Source: a bacterium
Lineage (GTDB): Bacteria > Sumerlaeota > Sumerlaeia > SLMS01 > JAHLLQ01
Reading direction: 5' to 3'
DNA length: 64,000 bases
Assembly: GCA_020444065.1 (NCBI GenBank)
Contig: JAHLLQ010000003.1
Span: 692,979 to 756,978 of the forward strand
Within the stretch, counting starts at the first letter, position 1. Each line of letters begins with the position of its first letter. Positions 17,398 to 25,332 of this stretch are shown here, in pieces. The notes below the pieces were generated by a model. That model saw only the letters and a list, made by a program, of their open reading frames with translations. It did no database searches and had not been told where the DNA came from. A program made the translations under genes and the position numbers.

Positions 17398-17958
17398 TTA
17401 CCGCGTCGGGCGAATCTGACGATAACGGATGATTGCTTGCTCAACCATCCGGCGCATTTCCGGATCCGTCGTATTGGAGTACTCATCGATCACGAGCTTG
17501 TAGTACTTCTGCGCATCGGACGCGCGATCCAACTCGTCCAGAGAAAATCCCATCCCGTACAGCGCGCTGATCCGCACTTGATCGTCGTTCGGAAATGCCT
17601 GAAGGACGTGCTCGAATTGCTTGGAGGCACTCTGGAAATCCTCGAGTTCCTCGTAGATGTTGCCGATCAGCAAAGAGGCCACCGGCGTGTAGGTCTCGTC
17701 CTGTGGAAATCGCTTCTCGACGGCACGGTAGGCTAGAATCGCCTTTTGCATTTCCAGCTTGCGCGTGTCTTCCTCGAAGATTCCCTGGGCGGTTCGCCTT
17801 TGCGTTTCTGCAACCTGGAACTGCTCGCGCGCCGTGTCGACTTCCGGCACCAGGTACACCGGCGCTTTCTCGCAGGAGGCTCCGATTCCTACCAACCCCA
17901 GCGCGACCACCAGCAACATGCGATGCACCAGGCTCTTTACTTGATCCAATCCACTCAT
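17398..17958 (-). CDS. TPR-containing lipoprotein, BamD/YfgM-like layout
   Basis: 186 residues. A signal peptide ends in a lipobox, GASC, with Cys29. The mature part has at least two TPR-like helical hairpins (AILAYRAVEKRFPQDETYTPVASLLIGNIYEELEDF-type and ASKQFEHVLQAFPNDDQVRISALYGMGFSLDEL). The start overlaps the ruvX stop (ATGA), so the two are coupled. A protein-scaffolding role at a membrane is inferred. The match to BamD is only in architecture, and the protein is shorter than typical BamD. Confidence 0.72.
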   Translation of the reverse strand: MSGLDQVKSLVHRMLLVVALGLVGIGASCEKAPVYLVPEVDTAREQFQVAETQRRTAQGIFEEDTRKLEMQKAILAYRAVEKRFPQDETYTPVASLLIGNIYEELEDFQSASKQFEHVLQAFPNDDQVRISALYGMGFSLDELDRASDAQKYYKLVIDEYSNTTDPEMRRMVEQAIIRYRQIRPTR

Positions 17959-18437
17959 CGTTCTTCGTCGTCCTTCGGGGGTTTCGACAACGGCCCGTTC
18001 GGCTTTGTTCCGTCGTCCGCGGAAAAATCCTTCCGCTCGCTTCGATGGTCCAAGAATTCCTGAAGAATGACCGCCGCCGCAACCGAATCAACGCGACCCG
18101 GCGCACGATCCGCCGGACCAAGGATTCGCTTGGCTTCCACCGAGGTGTAGCGCTCATCCCAATATTCGATGTGCAATTTCGGCAACCGTCGCGCCAGCGA
18201 GCGCCCAAACGCCCGCGTTCGCTGGGCCTGCTCGCCCTCCACGCCGCTCTCCAGCACCGGCAGGCCGATCAGCACGACCTCTGCGTCATAGCGCGTCACC
18301 AGTGCCTCGACGGCGTCCAGCGCCGCGCGCCGCCCCGGCGCGATGATCGCCGGCAATGTCGACGCGATCACCCACGACTCCGACACGGCCACACCGATTC
18401 GCTTTTCGCCCACGTCGAGGGCCAGGGCTGAGGGCAT
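17955..18437 (-). CDS. ruvX: Putative pre-16S rRNA nuclease / Holliday-junction resolvase-like protein
   Basis: 160 residues with the RNase-H-like YqgF core: ALDVGEKRIGVAVSES at the N-terminus, VVLIGLPVLESG, WDERYTSVEAKRIL and DSVAAAVILQEFLD. The three acidic catalytic positions of the family (Asp in LDVG, Glu/Asp in WDERYTS, Asp in VDSVAA) are present. The YqgF family processes the 16S rRNA 5' end. A polar 25-residue tail (RSERKDFSADDGTK...) extends beyond the usual end. It overlaps the lipoprotein gene by 4 nt. Confidence 0.9.
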   Translation of the reverse strand: MPSALALDVGEKRIGVAVSESWVIASTLPAIIAPGRRAALDAVEALVTRYDAEVVLIGLPVLESGVEGEQAQRTRAFGRSLARRLPKLHIEYWDERYTSVEAKRILGPADRAPGRVDSVAAAVILQEFLDHRSERKDFSADDGTKPNGPLSKPPKDDEER

Positions 18438-18477
18438 GAGGAAGCCTCGATGGCAGGATTTGGGAGAGAGCGGATTG

Positions 18478-19791
18478 CTATTCGGCCGGCAGTCGTTTCC
18501 ACAACTCCGGCACGGCCGCTTCCAGACGGCTGACAGCTTCCGCTTCGTTGGCCTTCACGATCTGGCGATCGCGCAGGATCCACTCGCCGGCGACCATCGT
18601 ATCCGTGACGTGCCGGCTCGCCAAGCTGAACAAGAAGTGCCCCGCCACCGAACCGAGTCCATCCACCATGGCCGGCGGGCGATCCAGAATCGCAAGGTCC
18701 GCCTGATAGCCTGTCTCCAGCCGACCGAGTTTCACGCCCAGCCGCTGGCCGGCCAACTCGGCGCCACGATACAGCATCGCCACCAGGTCGCCCCAGCCCA
18801 AACCGGTCTTGCCTTCGTTGGAGCGGAACGCCGCGACGCGGAACTCCTCCAGCATGTCGCTGCCGATGCCGTCCGTGCCGAGCACTGCGCATTCCGCCAT
18901 CAGCCCGACCGGGGCGTAGCCCACGGAGTTGTTCATGTTTGATCGCGTGTTATGTGCAAAGAAGCATCCCGCCTGCTTCACGCGCTTGATGTCCGAGTTG
19001 CTCAGGTGCGTGCAGTGGCCGAAGAGGTTGCCCTTCGAGAGGATGCCGGACGAGTCGAGCCGCGCCATCAGCGAGGCGCCGAACTGCTCGCGACAAATCG
19101 CATCGTCGCACGGATCTTCCGCCACGTGAATGTGTACCGGCACACCCATGCGCTCGGCCAGCTTCTGGCATCCCTCCAGACCTTCGTCGTCGATCGTGAA
19201 AGCCGCGTGGGCGCCCACCATGCCGGCGAAGAACGGTCCGGTGTTTGCCGAGAGGAAGCGCTCGTTTTCCGCGAGTCCCGCATCCTGTTCGGCCTTGCCG
19301 CCATTGCGGCCGGTGACTTCGTAGCACAACACCGCGCGTTGTCCGACGGCCGCGATGCCGTCCCTCAGTGCATCGAGCGAACCAGCGATGTAACCTGGGC
19401 TGGCGTGGTGATCGATCATCGTCGTCACGCCGCATCGAGCGGCCTCCAGCGCACCCGCCAAGCCGCTCAATTCGACTGTTTCCTTGTCCAACGCACGATC
19501 CAGCCGCCACCAGATGAGCTCGAGGATTTCATGGAAATCCTTTGGCGCCCGCGGCGGGGGAGGCATCGTACACGCCAGCGCGGAATACAAGTGATGATGC
19601 CCAACCACCAGGCCGGGAATCACCAACTTGCCATCGAGATCGATCACCGTCTCGCCACCCTCGGCATCGATCCGGGGAGCGACACGAACAATCCCATTCC
19701 CTTCAACAACAAGATCGGCTCGTTCAATCTTGTCGCGTTGCGGATGCAGCAGGTATCCGTTTTGGAGAAGGAGTTTCGTCGACATATTCAC
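18478..19791 (-). CDS. ssnA: SsnA-type amidohydrolase/aminohydrolase
   Basis: 437 residues. Amidohydrolase-superfamily metal ligands are visible: GHHHLYSA after the first strand, HIHVAEDP, GHCTHLS, and the Asp in LGTDGIGSDM. The NTRSNMNNSVGYAP segment is characteristic of SsnA. SsnA acts with YgfK in a conserved gene set implicated in anaerobic purine breakdown; its substrate there is a purine-derived or ring-opened intermediate. Here ygfK and a 92-residue gene lie upstream on the same strand, separated from ssnA by an S23-type gene and repeat arrays. That supports the assignment and suggests an interrupted operon. Confidence 0.87.
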   Translation of the reverse strand: MNMSTKLLLQNGYLLHPQRDKIERADLVVEGNGIVRVAPRIDAEGGETVIDLDGKLVIPGLVVGHHHLYSALACTMPPPPRAPKDFHEILELIWWRLDRALDKETVELSGLAGALEAARCGVTTMIDHHASPGYIAGSLDALRDGIAAVGQRAVLCYEVTGRNGGKAEQDAGLAENERFLSANTGPFFAGMVGAHAAFTIDDEGLEGCQKLAERMGVPVHIHVAEDPCDDAICREQFGASLMARLDSSGILSKGNLFGHCTHLSNSDIKRVKQAGCFFAHNTRSNMNNSVGYAPVGLMAECAVLGTDGIGSDMLEEFRVAAFRSNEGKTGLGWGDLVAMLYRGAELAGQRLGVKLGRLETGYQADLAILDRPPAMVDGLGSVAGHFLFSLASRHVTDTMVAGEWILRDRQIVKANEAEAVSRLEAAVPELWKRLPAE

Positions 19792-19806
19792 CTCTTCGTT
19801 GAGAGG

Positions 19807-19839
19807 AGTGGCGAGTGGCGAGTGACGAGTGGCGAGTTG
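19807..19839 (+). repeat. GTGGCGAGT repeat array, left flank of the S23-type gene
   Basis: About 33 bases of near-tandem GAGTGGCGAGT and GAGTGACGAGT units. On the plus strand this block is the inverse of the one at 20271-20330, so the pair brackets the four-helix-bundle gene. Confidence 0.8.
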
Positions 19840-19877
19840 TCTTTAGATGAACACGCCGATCGACATCGTCCAACGCG

Positions 19878-20237
19878 CTACTCCGGGAGCTTACTGACTA
19901 GGCTGTTCAGCATTCTGTTGATTTCTTCCTGCAGTCCGAGGATCGGCTGCAACTCGTCTTCGCCCACATAGCCCAAGTGCATTCCGATCAGTAATTGTGT
20001 TTCCACTTCTGCCAAGGAGCCCCTCGCGATCGAAAGGAACTGTCGGAATTCCCTGGTCGACTTCCGCGCCTGCCCCTCGGCAATATTCGATGGAATCGAG
20101 ACCGCCGCCCGTCGAACTTGACTCGTCAGACCATACACTTCCTCGCGCGGGAACTGCTTCGTGATGCGATAGACCTGAAGCGACAACTGCATCGACTTCT
20201 GCCAGACAATCAGATCCTTATAGCAAGTAACCACCAT
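19878..20237 (-). CDS. Four-helix-bundle protein, S23/23S-rRNA-intervening-sequence family
   Basis: 119 residues from ATG 20237, or 124 from ATG 20252. The family pattern is clear: CYKDLIVWQKSMQLSLQVYR, FPREEVYGLTSQVRRAAVSIP, SNIAEGQARKSTREF, FLSIARGSLAEVETQLLIG and INRMLNSLVSKL. Members form pentameric four-helix bundles. Some are encoded in 23S rRNA intervening sequences and one relative (Avd) is the accessory protein of diversity-generating retroelements; most are orphans of unknown role. Here it sits inside a probable ygfK-ssnA operon and is bracketed by inverted repeat arrays, suggesting insertion as part of a small element. No reverse transcriptase is nearby. Confidence 0.88.
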   Translation of the reverse strand: MVVTCYKDLIVWQKSMQLSLQVYRITKQFPREEVYGLTSQVRRAAVSIPSNIAEGQARKSTREFRQFLSIARGSLAEVETQLLIGMHLGYVGEDELQPILGLQEEINRMLNSLVSKLPE

Positions 20238-20270
20238 ATTCCCCCAAGTCATTGGTCATTGTTCGCGTTT

Positions 20271-20330
20271 ACTCGCCACTAATTACTCGCCACTCGCCAC
20301 TTGCTTGTCCCCACTCGCCACTATCCACTA
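20271..20330 (-). repeat. GTGGCGAGT repeat array, right flank of the S23-type gene
   Basis: Plus-strand units ACTCGCCACT, ACTCGCCACTCGCCACTTG and CCCACTCGCCACTATCCAC, the inverse of the left block. The array runs into the stop codon (20321-20323) of the 92-residue gene. Confidence 0.8.
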
Positions 20331-20599
20331 TCCCTCTCCTCCCGCACTGCACACACGCCCTCGCGCGTTACGGCGACGTGCGCGGCGACAAGTCCCGCCA
20401 GCAGCCCGTCTTCATACGCGAACGCCGGGTTTGTGGAGATCGCGGGGAAGCTGTGCGGGTCCATGACGTCATCTTCCGTCATGCGCGGATCGATGCGGCG
20501 GGCGACCTTGAGGGTCTTCGTCCGCTGCTGCTCGACCATCTGCTGCAGGAAGATATCCAGGTGACGGACGAAGTCCTCCAACAATTTTGGTTCGGTCAT
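20321..20599 (-). CDS. 92-residue protein of unknown function between ygfK and ssnA
   Basis: The ATG at 20599 has GGGAG about 7 nt upstream and lies 25 nt after the ygfK stop, so it is likely co-transcribed. The product (MTEPKLLEDFVRHLDIFLQQ...) is mainly helical in its first 50 residues. There follows a conserved-looking middle (DPRMTEDDVMDPHSFPAI) and a small-residue helix (YEDGLLAGLVAAHVAV). There is no signal peptide. Its last codons and stop overlap the repeat array at 20271-20330, so the natural C-terminus may have been altered by the repeat. Function unknown; by position it may belong to the YgfK/SsnA pathway. Confidence 0.6.
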   Translation of the reverse strand: MTEPKLLEDFVRHLDIFLQQMVEQQRTKTLKVARRIDPRMTEDDVMDPHSFPAISTNPAFAYEDGLLAGLVAAHVAVTREGVCAVREERDSG

Positions 20600-20624
20600 C
20601 GCGTGCTCCCAGGGGGTTCGTTGT

Positions 20625-22817
20625 TTAGCGCGTCGCCATTGCCTGGATCGAGTTCGGTTCTTTGCTATCCAGTACACCCTGCGTGACGGTGCGGATGATG
20701 TGGTACACTTCCGTGTTCACGGAATGCGCTTCGGTCAGAACCTTCGCCAGGAACGTTTCGGTCACCTGGTGCGTCTTTGTGTCGAACTCCGCAATCAGGA
20801 ACTCATCCCTCAACGTCGCGCGATTCTGTTTCCGGTACCAATCCATCTCGTATTCCTGGCCGTTGATGCGGGCGAACACGTGGACCTTGTTGCCGGCCTC
20901 GAGCTCGATCGCAAATCCGTCGTCGCTTGCTTCCAGCCAACCGACGCGGTCGCCGAAGAACCGCGGCTTCTTCATGAACGGGCCGCCGTGCTCGGGGCAA
21001 TACGTCATGCAGTTGCTGCACTCGTTGCACCAATCGGCGTAATTCGCCAACTGGTGGTCCTTGCCAACCTCGAACTCACCGGCCTTATCGCCCACCTTGA
21101 AGCCATCGTGAGGCGTCCACAAGATTTCCTGCGTCACGACTTTCTCCGGCTTCACTTCATACGCGAACATGGCGTCGTTCGGACAGACGGGAATGCACTT
21201 GTCGCAGTTAATGCAGTCGAACAACTCGAGGTTCGACTTGATTTTCTTGGGCTCTCGACGATTGCGATCGTAGCTGTAGCGATCGTCTTCCGTCACAGTC
21301 TTTTCGTAAGCATCCCAGTTCACCGCCATTGCCTGGCGAGTCACGCGGTCGAGGATCGCACGCGCGGCTGCCTCGTTGGCTTTCGGATCGCCCGTGGCCA
21401 GCGCCTCGTACGCATCCTTTGCCGGTGCGGCGGGGCACATGCGCTCGGCCTTGCCGGGCACTTCGACGCTGTCCGCTTTGTGCAGGAAATTCCGCGCGGC
21501 ATCTTGCGACATCTCGACGCCTGCCGCGGCGAACTCCTTCACCAGAAGTTCCTCCGCGTTTCCTGCAGAGGCACGGACGAATTGCGGCAAAGTCTTCGCA
21601 CCGACCGATTCCATCTCTTTCTTCAGTTCCGTCAGGTACGGCGACAAGCGCCCGTAGCCACCGGGCTTCAGCAGATCCGTGCATGTCGTGATCGGCGAGC
21701 ACCCAACCTTCGCCATTTCCGCAACGTTTTCCTTCGTCACGCCGGCGCTGAAGGACAACGGCTCCATCCAGTTCGTCGCCCTCCGCCAACGCGCCGCCAG
21801 CACCGACGAGATCACGTGCAGAGGCGCACCCGACAGATACATGACTTTTTCGGACGCGGGCAGCACGCCTTCTTTGTTCAGTGTTTCCAACGTGTTCGTG
21901 AACTTCGCCCCAACGCTCAGGCCGCGCTTGCGAGCGACTTTCTCCAGCCGCTGCATCATCTCCACCGATTCGTCGAACGTCATGCCGACTTCGTACGCGT
22001 GCGGATTCGTCTCCAGGTGCTTGTAGCCCAGCTTCTTCTGCAGGAGACCGTTCACGTCTTCTTTGCCGAGCATCGTAGGATTCATCTTCACGATCGTGTT
22101 GATGTCCATTTCCTCGAGCAGGAAGAGCGCAATCTTCTCGATCTCATCCTTCGGGCATCCGTGGAACGTCGACAGCGTCAACGTGTCGGACAGTTTCGGC
22201 TGCGGGCGGTGCTTCCTAAAATGTGAAAACTCGGCGGGCAACTCATCGTCGAGCTGATCGAAGACCTTCGACGCATCCTTCATCGTCTTCAGGAAGTGCA
22301 TCACGCGCTTCGACTGAATGCCCTTCAGATCGTAACCGACGGACATGTCCCAAACGATCGTATCCTGGCTTGCCGGCACCGGGCTCTTGCAGCCCAGCAG
22401 ATTCTCGCCGCGGATGATGCTGACCAGGTACGCCGCGACGCAGTACTCGTAGATCGATTCCTCGATGCGCAGCTCCTGGCTCCATTCCACATTGAAGCCG
22501 ATGTTGCGCACATCGATGCACGGCCGCGGAATTTCCAGCCGATCCATGATCTGAATCGTCTTCAGCTCGAAGAAACGGGCACCGGCCACATAGGCCAGCA
22601 CGATGTTCTGCGCCAACTGCGTGTGCGGTCCGGCGGCCGGACCTACCGGCGTGCCGGTCGGCTTGCCATGCATCGCCGCGCGAAAGTCCACGCCCGCGTC
22701 GCGCTCGGGCTTGTACCACACCCGCTCCGGCATGTCGTAGCACCGCTTGTGCTGAAGCATCTCCGGCACCATGCGCCGAAGCTGGGCCGCGAAAGGAATC
22801 GATCGAAGGTCACGCAT
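20625..22817 (-). CDS. ygfK: YgfK-like Fe-S oxidoreductase with dihydroorotate-dehydrogenase-like barrel
   Basis: 730 residues. The N-terminus follows E. coli YgfK closely in memory (TPVGPAAGPHTQLAQNIVLAYVAGARFFELKTIQ-type block), part of a flavin-binding TIM-barrel module of about 480 residues. A ferredoxin-like region follows near 555-640 with two cysteine clusters, CINCDKCIPVCP and CNECSNCMTYCP, fitting two [4Fe-4S] centres. YgfK of E. coli is about 1030 residues because a GltD-like FAD/NADPH domain lies between these parts. Here no GxGxxG nucleotide-binding motif is seen, so that domain appears to be absent. Electrons must then come from another partner. A role in purine catabolism is inferred from the family and from ssnA downstream. 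Confidence 0.85.
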   Translation of the reverse strand: MRDLRSIPFAAQLRRMVPEMLQHKRCYDMPERVWYKPERDAGVDFRAAMHGKPTGTPVGPAAGPHTQLAQNIVLAYVAGARFFELKTIQIMDRLEIPRPCIDVRNIGFNVEWSQELRIEESIYEYCVAAYLVSIIRGENLLGCKSPVPASQDTIVWDMSVGYDLKGIQSKRVMHFLKTMKDASKVFDQLDDELPAEFSHFRKHRPQPKLSDTLTLSTFHGCPKDEIEKIALFLLEEMDINTIVKMNPTMLGKEDVNGLLQKKLGYKHLETNPHAYEVGMTFDESVEMMQRLEKVARKRGLSVGAKFTNTLETLNKEGVLPASEKVMYLSGAPLHVISSVLAARWRRATNWMEPLSFSAGVTKENVAEMAKVGCSPITTCTDLLKPGGYGRLSPYLTELKKEMESVGAKTLPQFVRASAGNAEELLVKEFAAAGVEMSQDAARNFLHKADSVEVPGKAERMCPAAPAKDAYEALATGDPKANEAAARAILDRVTRQAMAVNWDAYEKTVTEDDRYSYDRNRREPKKIKSNLELFDCINCDKCIPVCPNDAMFAYEVKPEKVVTQEILWTPHDGFKVGDKAGEFEVGKDHQLANYADWCNECSNCMTYCPEHGGPFMKKPRFFGDRVGWLEASDDGFAIELEAGNKVHVFARINGQEYEMDWYRKQNRATLRDEFLIAEFDTKTHQVTETFLAKVLTEAHSVNTEVYHIIRTVTQGVLDSKEPNSIQAMATR

Positions 22818-22969
22818 TTCTCAAGTCGCTCCTGCAGGTTGTTATCCATCCTCAAACCTTCAAACCTGCCCCAACCCCACCGAATGGCTCAAGTGATTTC
22901 GCTCCATCCGATACAGACGGTTGTCTTATGATCGATAGAATAAATGCGCCAGACGACCGGCCAGATCCT

Positions 22970-23000
22970 ACTCGTCACTCGCCACTAACCACTCGCCACT
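22970..23000 (-). repeat. GTGGCGAGT-type repeat block downstream of the APC-UspA gene
   Basis: ACTCGTCACTCGCCACTAACC and ACTCGCCACT units. The block begins 3 nt beyond the TAG stop at 23004-23006 and is in the sense orientation of that gene. Confidence 0.75.
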
Positions 23001-23003
23001 CTT

Positions 23004-25211
23004 CTACTCACCCATAACCCGGCCGAACAACGCCTTCACCGGGTGGTAATACTTCACCAGGATGACAGGCTTTTCGGAGCGCCTTGCAATCGTCTCCGGG
23101 ATGCTCCCGAAGAGGATCTGCGGGTAGATGCTGCGGCCGGCGGCGCCGATCACGATCGCGTCGTATTCCTCCGCAGCCTCGACGATCGCGTCCTCGACCG
23201 CCTTATTACGGAGAATCGTCTTTCCAACGTCCACGGGTTCGCCGGCCTTCAGCCGATCCACGGCATCTTCCAGGCGCTCTTCAATCTCCGGCTTCTGCTC
23301 TTCGCGCTCGGGATTCAGAACGCTGCAGACGGTCAGCGAACCCTCGTTGTAGCGCGCCACAGACGCGGCGTACTGTTCGGCGTGGCGGGCATGCTCGCCG
23401 CCGGCCGTCGGCAGCAACAAGCGACGCAGTGGCCCATCGCCGACAAGCTTCACCAGCATGATGTCGCGCTTCGCGTGGTTCACAACGTCGTCCACGATTT
23501 CGCCAAGGATTCGCTCCGTGGTTGTCGAGAACCCCTTCCAGCCGAGGATGATCAAATCGCAATCGCGCTCGCGGGCGGCCTCCAGAATCGCACGCGCCGC
23601 GTGGCTGCCCACGCTGACCAGCGACGTGACCGGCACACCGTGCTTTTTCGCGCAGGAGTGCGCCTGCTCCAGAATCTGGCGTTCCTTTTCGACGAACTCA
23701 TCCTCGTCCATGCGCGGAGCCTGCTCCGGCACGAGCGCCACACGAAGCGTCACGATCTCGCCTTCGCGTTCCTTCGCAATGGCGGCGGCCAGGTCGACCA
23801 GCGGCTCCACGTTTTGCGGATTCGCCAGCGGCACCAGCACCCGGAAGCGGCTGTTTCCCGTCGCGTAGCGTCCCATCGCGACGCGCGATGGCTCGCCCGG
23901 GATGCTCGCCTCCTCTGTCTGCCGACCCTTCCAGACCAGGAATCCAAGCAGGCCCAGCAGCACGCAACTGAGCGCCAGCAACACCGGCCCGACCTGCGTG
24001 ATGATCTGAGAGATCAGATACAGATTCGCCACAATTCCCAGCGCCGGCAGCAACGGAACCAGCGGCACGCGGAACGGGCGTTTCAGATCCGGGAACTTAC
24101 GCCGATGCAGGATCAGCGCGCCGTTCACCATGATCAATGCCAGCAGCAAAACGATGTTGGCGAAGTACGAAAGGTCCTCCAAATGGAGGCTGAGCTTGAA
24201 CAGCAGGATCGTTCCACCGACGAACAACAGCGCGATGATCGGCGTACGTGTCCGTGGGTTGATCGTTCCCATTTCCTCCGGCAAGTGCCGTAGATGGCTC
24301 ATCGACAGCACCACGCGCGAGCCCGCCATGATCGACGCGTTCGCCGCTGAGATCATCGAGAACAACGCACCGCCGACGATGACCAGGCCGCCGACTCCGC
24401 CGAGGAATTTCTTCGCCGCGGTTCCCATCGCGGCTTCGGTATACTCGTTCAGATTCGCCGCAAGCATCACCAGTACCACCAGCGTGTACAGCACCGTCAC
24501 GATGCCCATTGCGATGAAGATTGCGCGCGGAATCGTCTTCACCGGGTTGCGCACTTCGCCAGCCGTTGCCGCGATGGCGGAGAAGCCAAAGAACGTAATG
24601 AACACCATCGCCGCCGTGCCGCCGATCTTCAGGAAGTCCGTGCTGAAGCGATCGATAAAGATCTGGGGATCCACGTGTCTGATGCCGCCCGCGATGAACC
24701 AGATCAGCAGCAACACCTTGCCGCCCGTGACGATGATCTGGAACTGGCCGCTTTCCTTTGTTCCCTTGATGTTCAGTAAGGTCAGCGCAATCAACGCGAC
24801 CACGCCCGATAAGCCCTCGTAGGGAGTCTTTAGAATGAACTCGTAGAAGTAACTGGAGAGACTCGAAAGGTAGAAGGCACACGACGCCGTGTAGCCCAGG
24901 AACAACGTCCAGCCGACCAGGTAGGCCGTCGGCGGCGAGAACGTCTTGCGCGCGTACAGATAGCCTTCGCCGGATTCGGGGTAGATGCTGACGAACTCGC
25001 AGTACGTCAGCGCCGTGAACAGCGCCACGATCGCGGCGAGCAGGAATGCCACGATCGCCGCCGAGCCCACATTTCGGATCGCCAGGCCGGACAACGTGAA
25101 GATGCCCGCCGCGATCATCGTTCCCACACCGATTGCCAGCGCAGACGTCAGGCCCAGATCGCGGGCCAGCTCCGCTTGAATCGGAATCTTGCCATTCTTT
25201 TTATCCGGCAT
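23004..25211 (-). CDS. APC-superfamily amino acid permease fused to two universal-stress-protein domains
   Basis: 735 residues. Residues about 15-440 are a 12-helix APC transporter with the family start TSALAIGVGTMIAAGIFTLSG and FFGFSAIAATAGEVRNP. They are followed by tandem UspA domains (about 460-595 and 600-730). The second UspA keeps the ATP-binding pattern G-2x-G-9x-G-S (IGAAGRSIYPQILFGSI). The first has Glu at the last position (GWKGFSTTTERILGE) and may not bind nucleotide. Permeases with C-terminal Usp domains are known, and the Usp part is thought to couple transport to energy or stress state. Substrate unknown, probably an amino acid. Confidence 0.88.
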   Translation of the reverse strand: MPDKKNGKIPIQAELARDLGLTSALAIGVGTMIAAGIFTLSGLAIRNVGSAAIVAFLLAAIVALFTALTYCEFVSIYPESGEGYLYARKTFSPPTAYLVGWTLFLGYTASCAFYLSSLSSYFYEFILKTPYEGLSGVVALIALTLLNIKGTKESGQFQIIVTGGKVLLLIWFIAGGIRHVDPQIFIDRFSTDFLKIGGTAAMVFITFFGFSAIAATAGEVRNPVKTIPRAIFIAMGIVTVLYTLVVLVMLAANLNEYTEAAMGTAAKKFLGGVGGLVIVGGALFSMISAANASIMAGSRVVLSMSHLRHLPEEMGTINPRTRTPIIALLFVGGTILLFKLSLHLEDLSYFANIVLLLALIMVNGALILHRRKFPDLKRPFRVPLVPLLPALGIVANLYLISQIITQVGPVLLALSCVLLGLLGFLVWKGRQTEEASIPGEPSRVAMGRYATGNSRFRVLVPLANPQNVEPLVDLAAAIAKEREGEIVTLRVALVPEQAPRMDEDEFVEKERQILEQAHSCAKKHGVPVTSLVSVGSHAARAILEAARERDCDLIILGWKGFSTTTERILGEIVDDVVNHAKRDIMLVKLVGDGPLRRLLLPTAGGEHARHAEQYAASVARYNEGSLTVCSVLNPEREEQKPEIEERLEDAVDRLKAGEPVDVGKTILRNKAVEDAIVEAAEEYDAIVIGAAGRSIYPQILFGSIPETIARRSEKPVILVKYYHPVKALFGRVMGE

Positions 25212-25332
25212 TACTCGGTCTCCCTTCCCACAAGAAGACGGGGCAGATTGTTGTGCTCAAGCGAAATTCCCTCGCAAGCCGCTTCCCCAGAGGCCTTGCG
25301 CTCGTCCGCGCCTTCCCCACACCATTCGACCC

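Noticed and set aside
19878-20237. Diversity-generating retroelement, because the S23-type protein resembles Avd
   Set aside because: No reverse transcriptase, template repeat or variable repeat is seen within 10 kb on either side.
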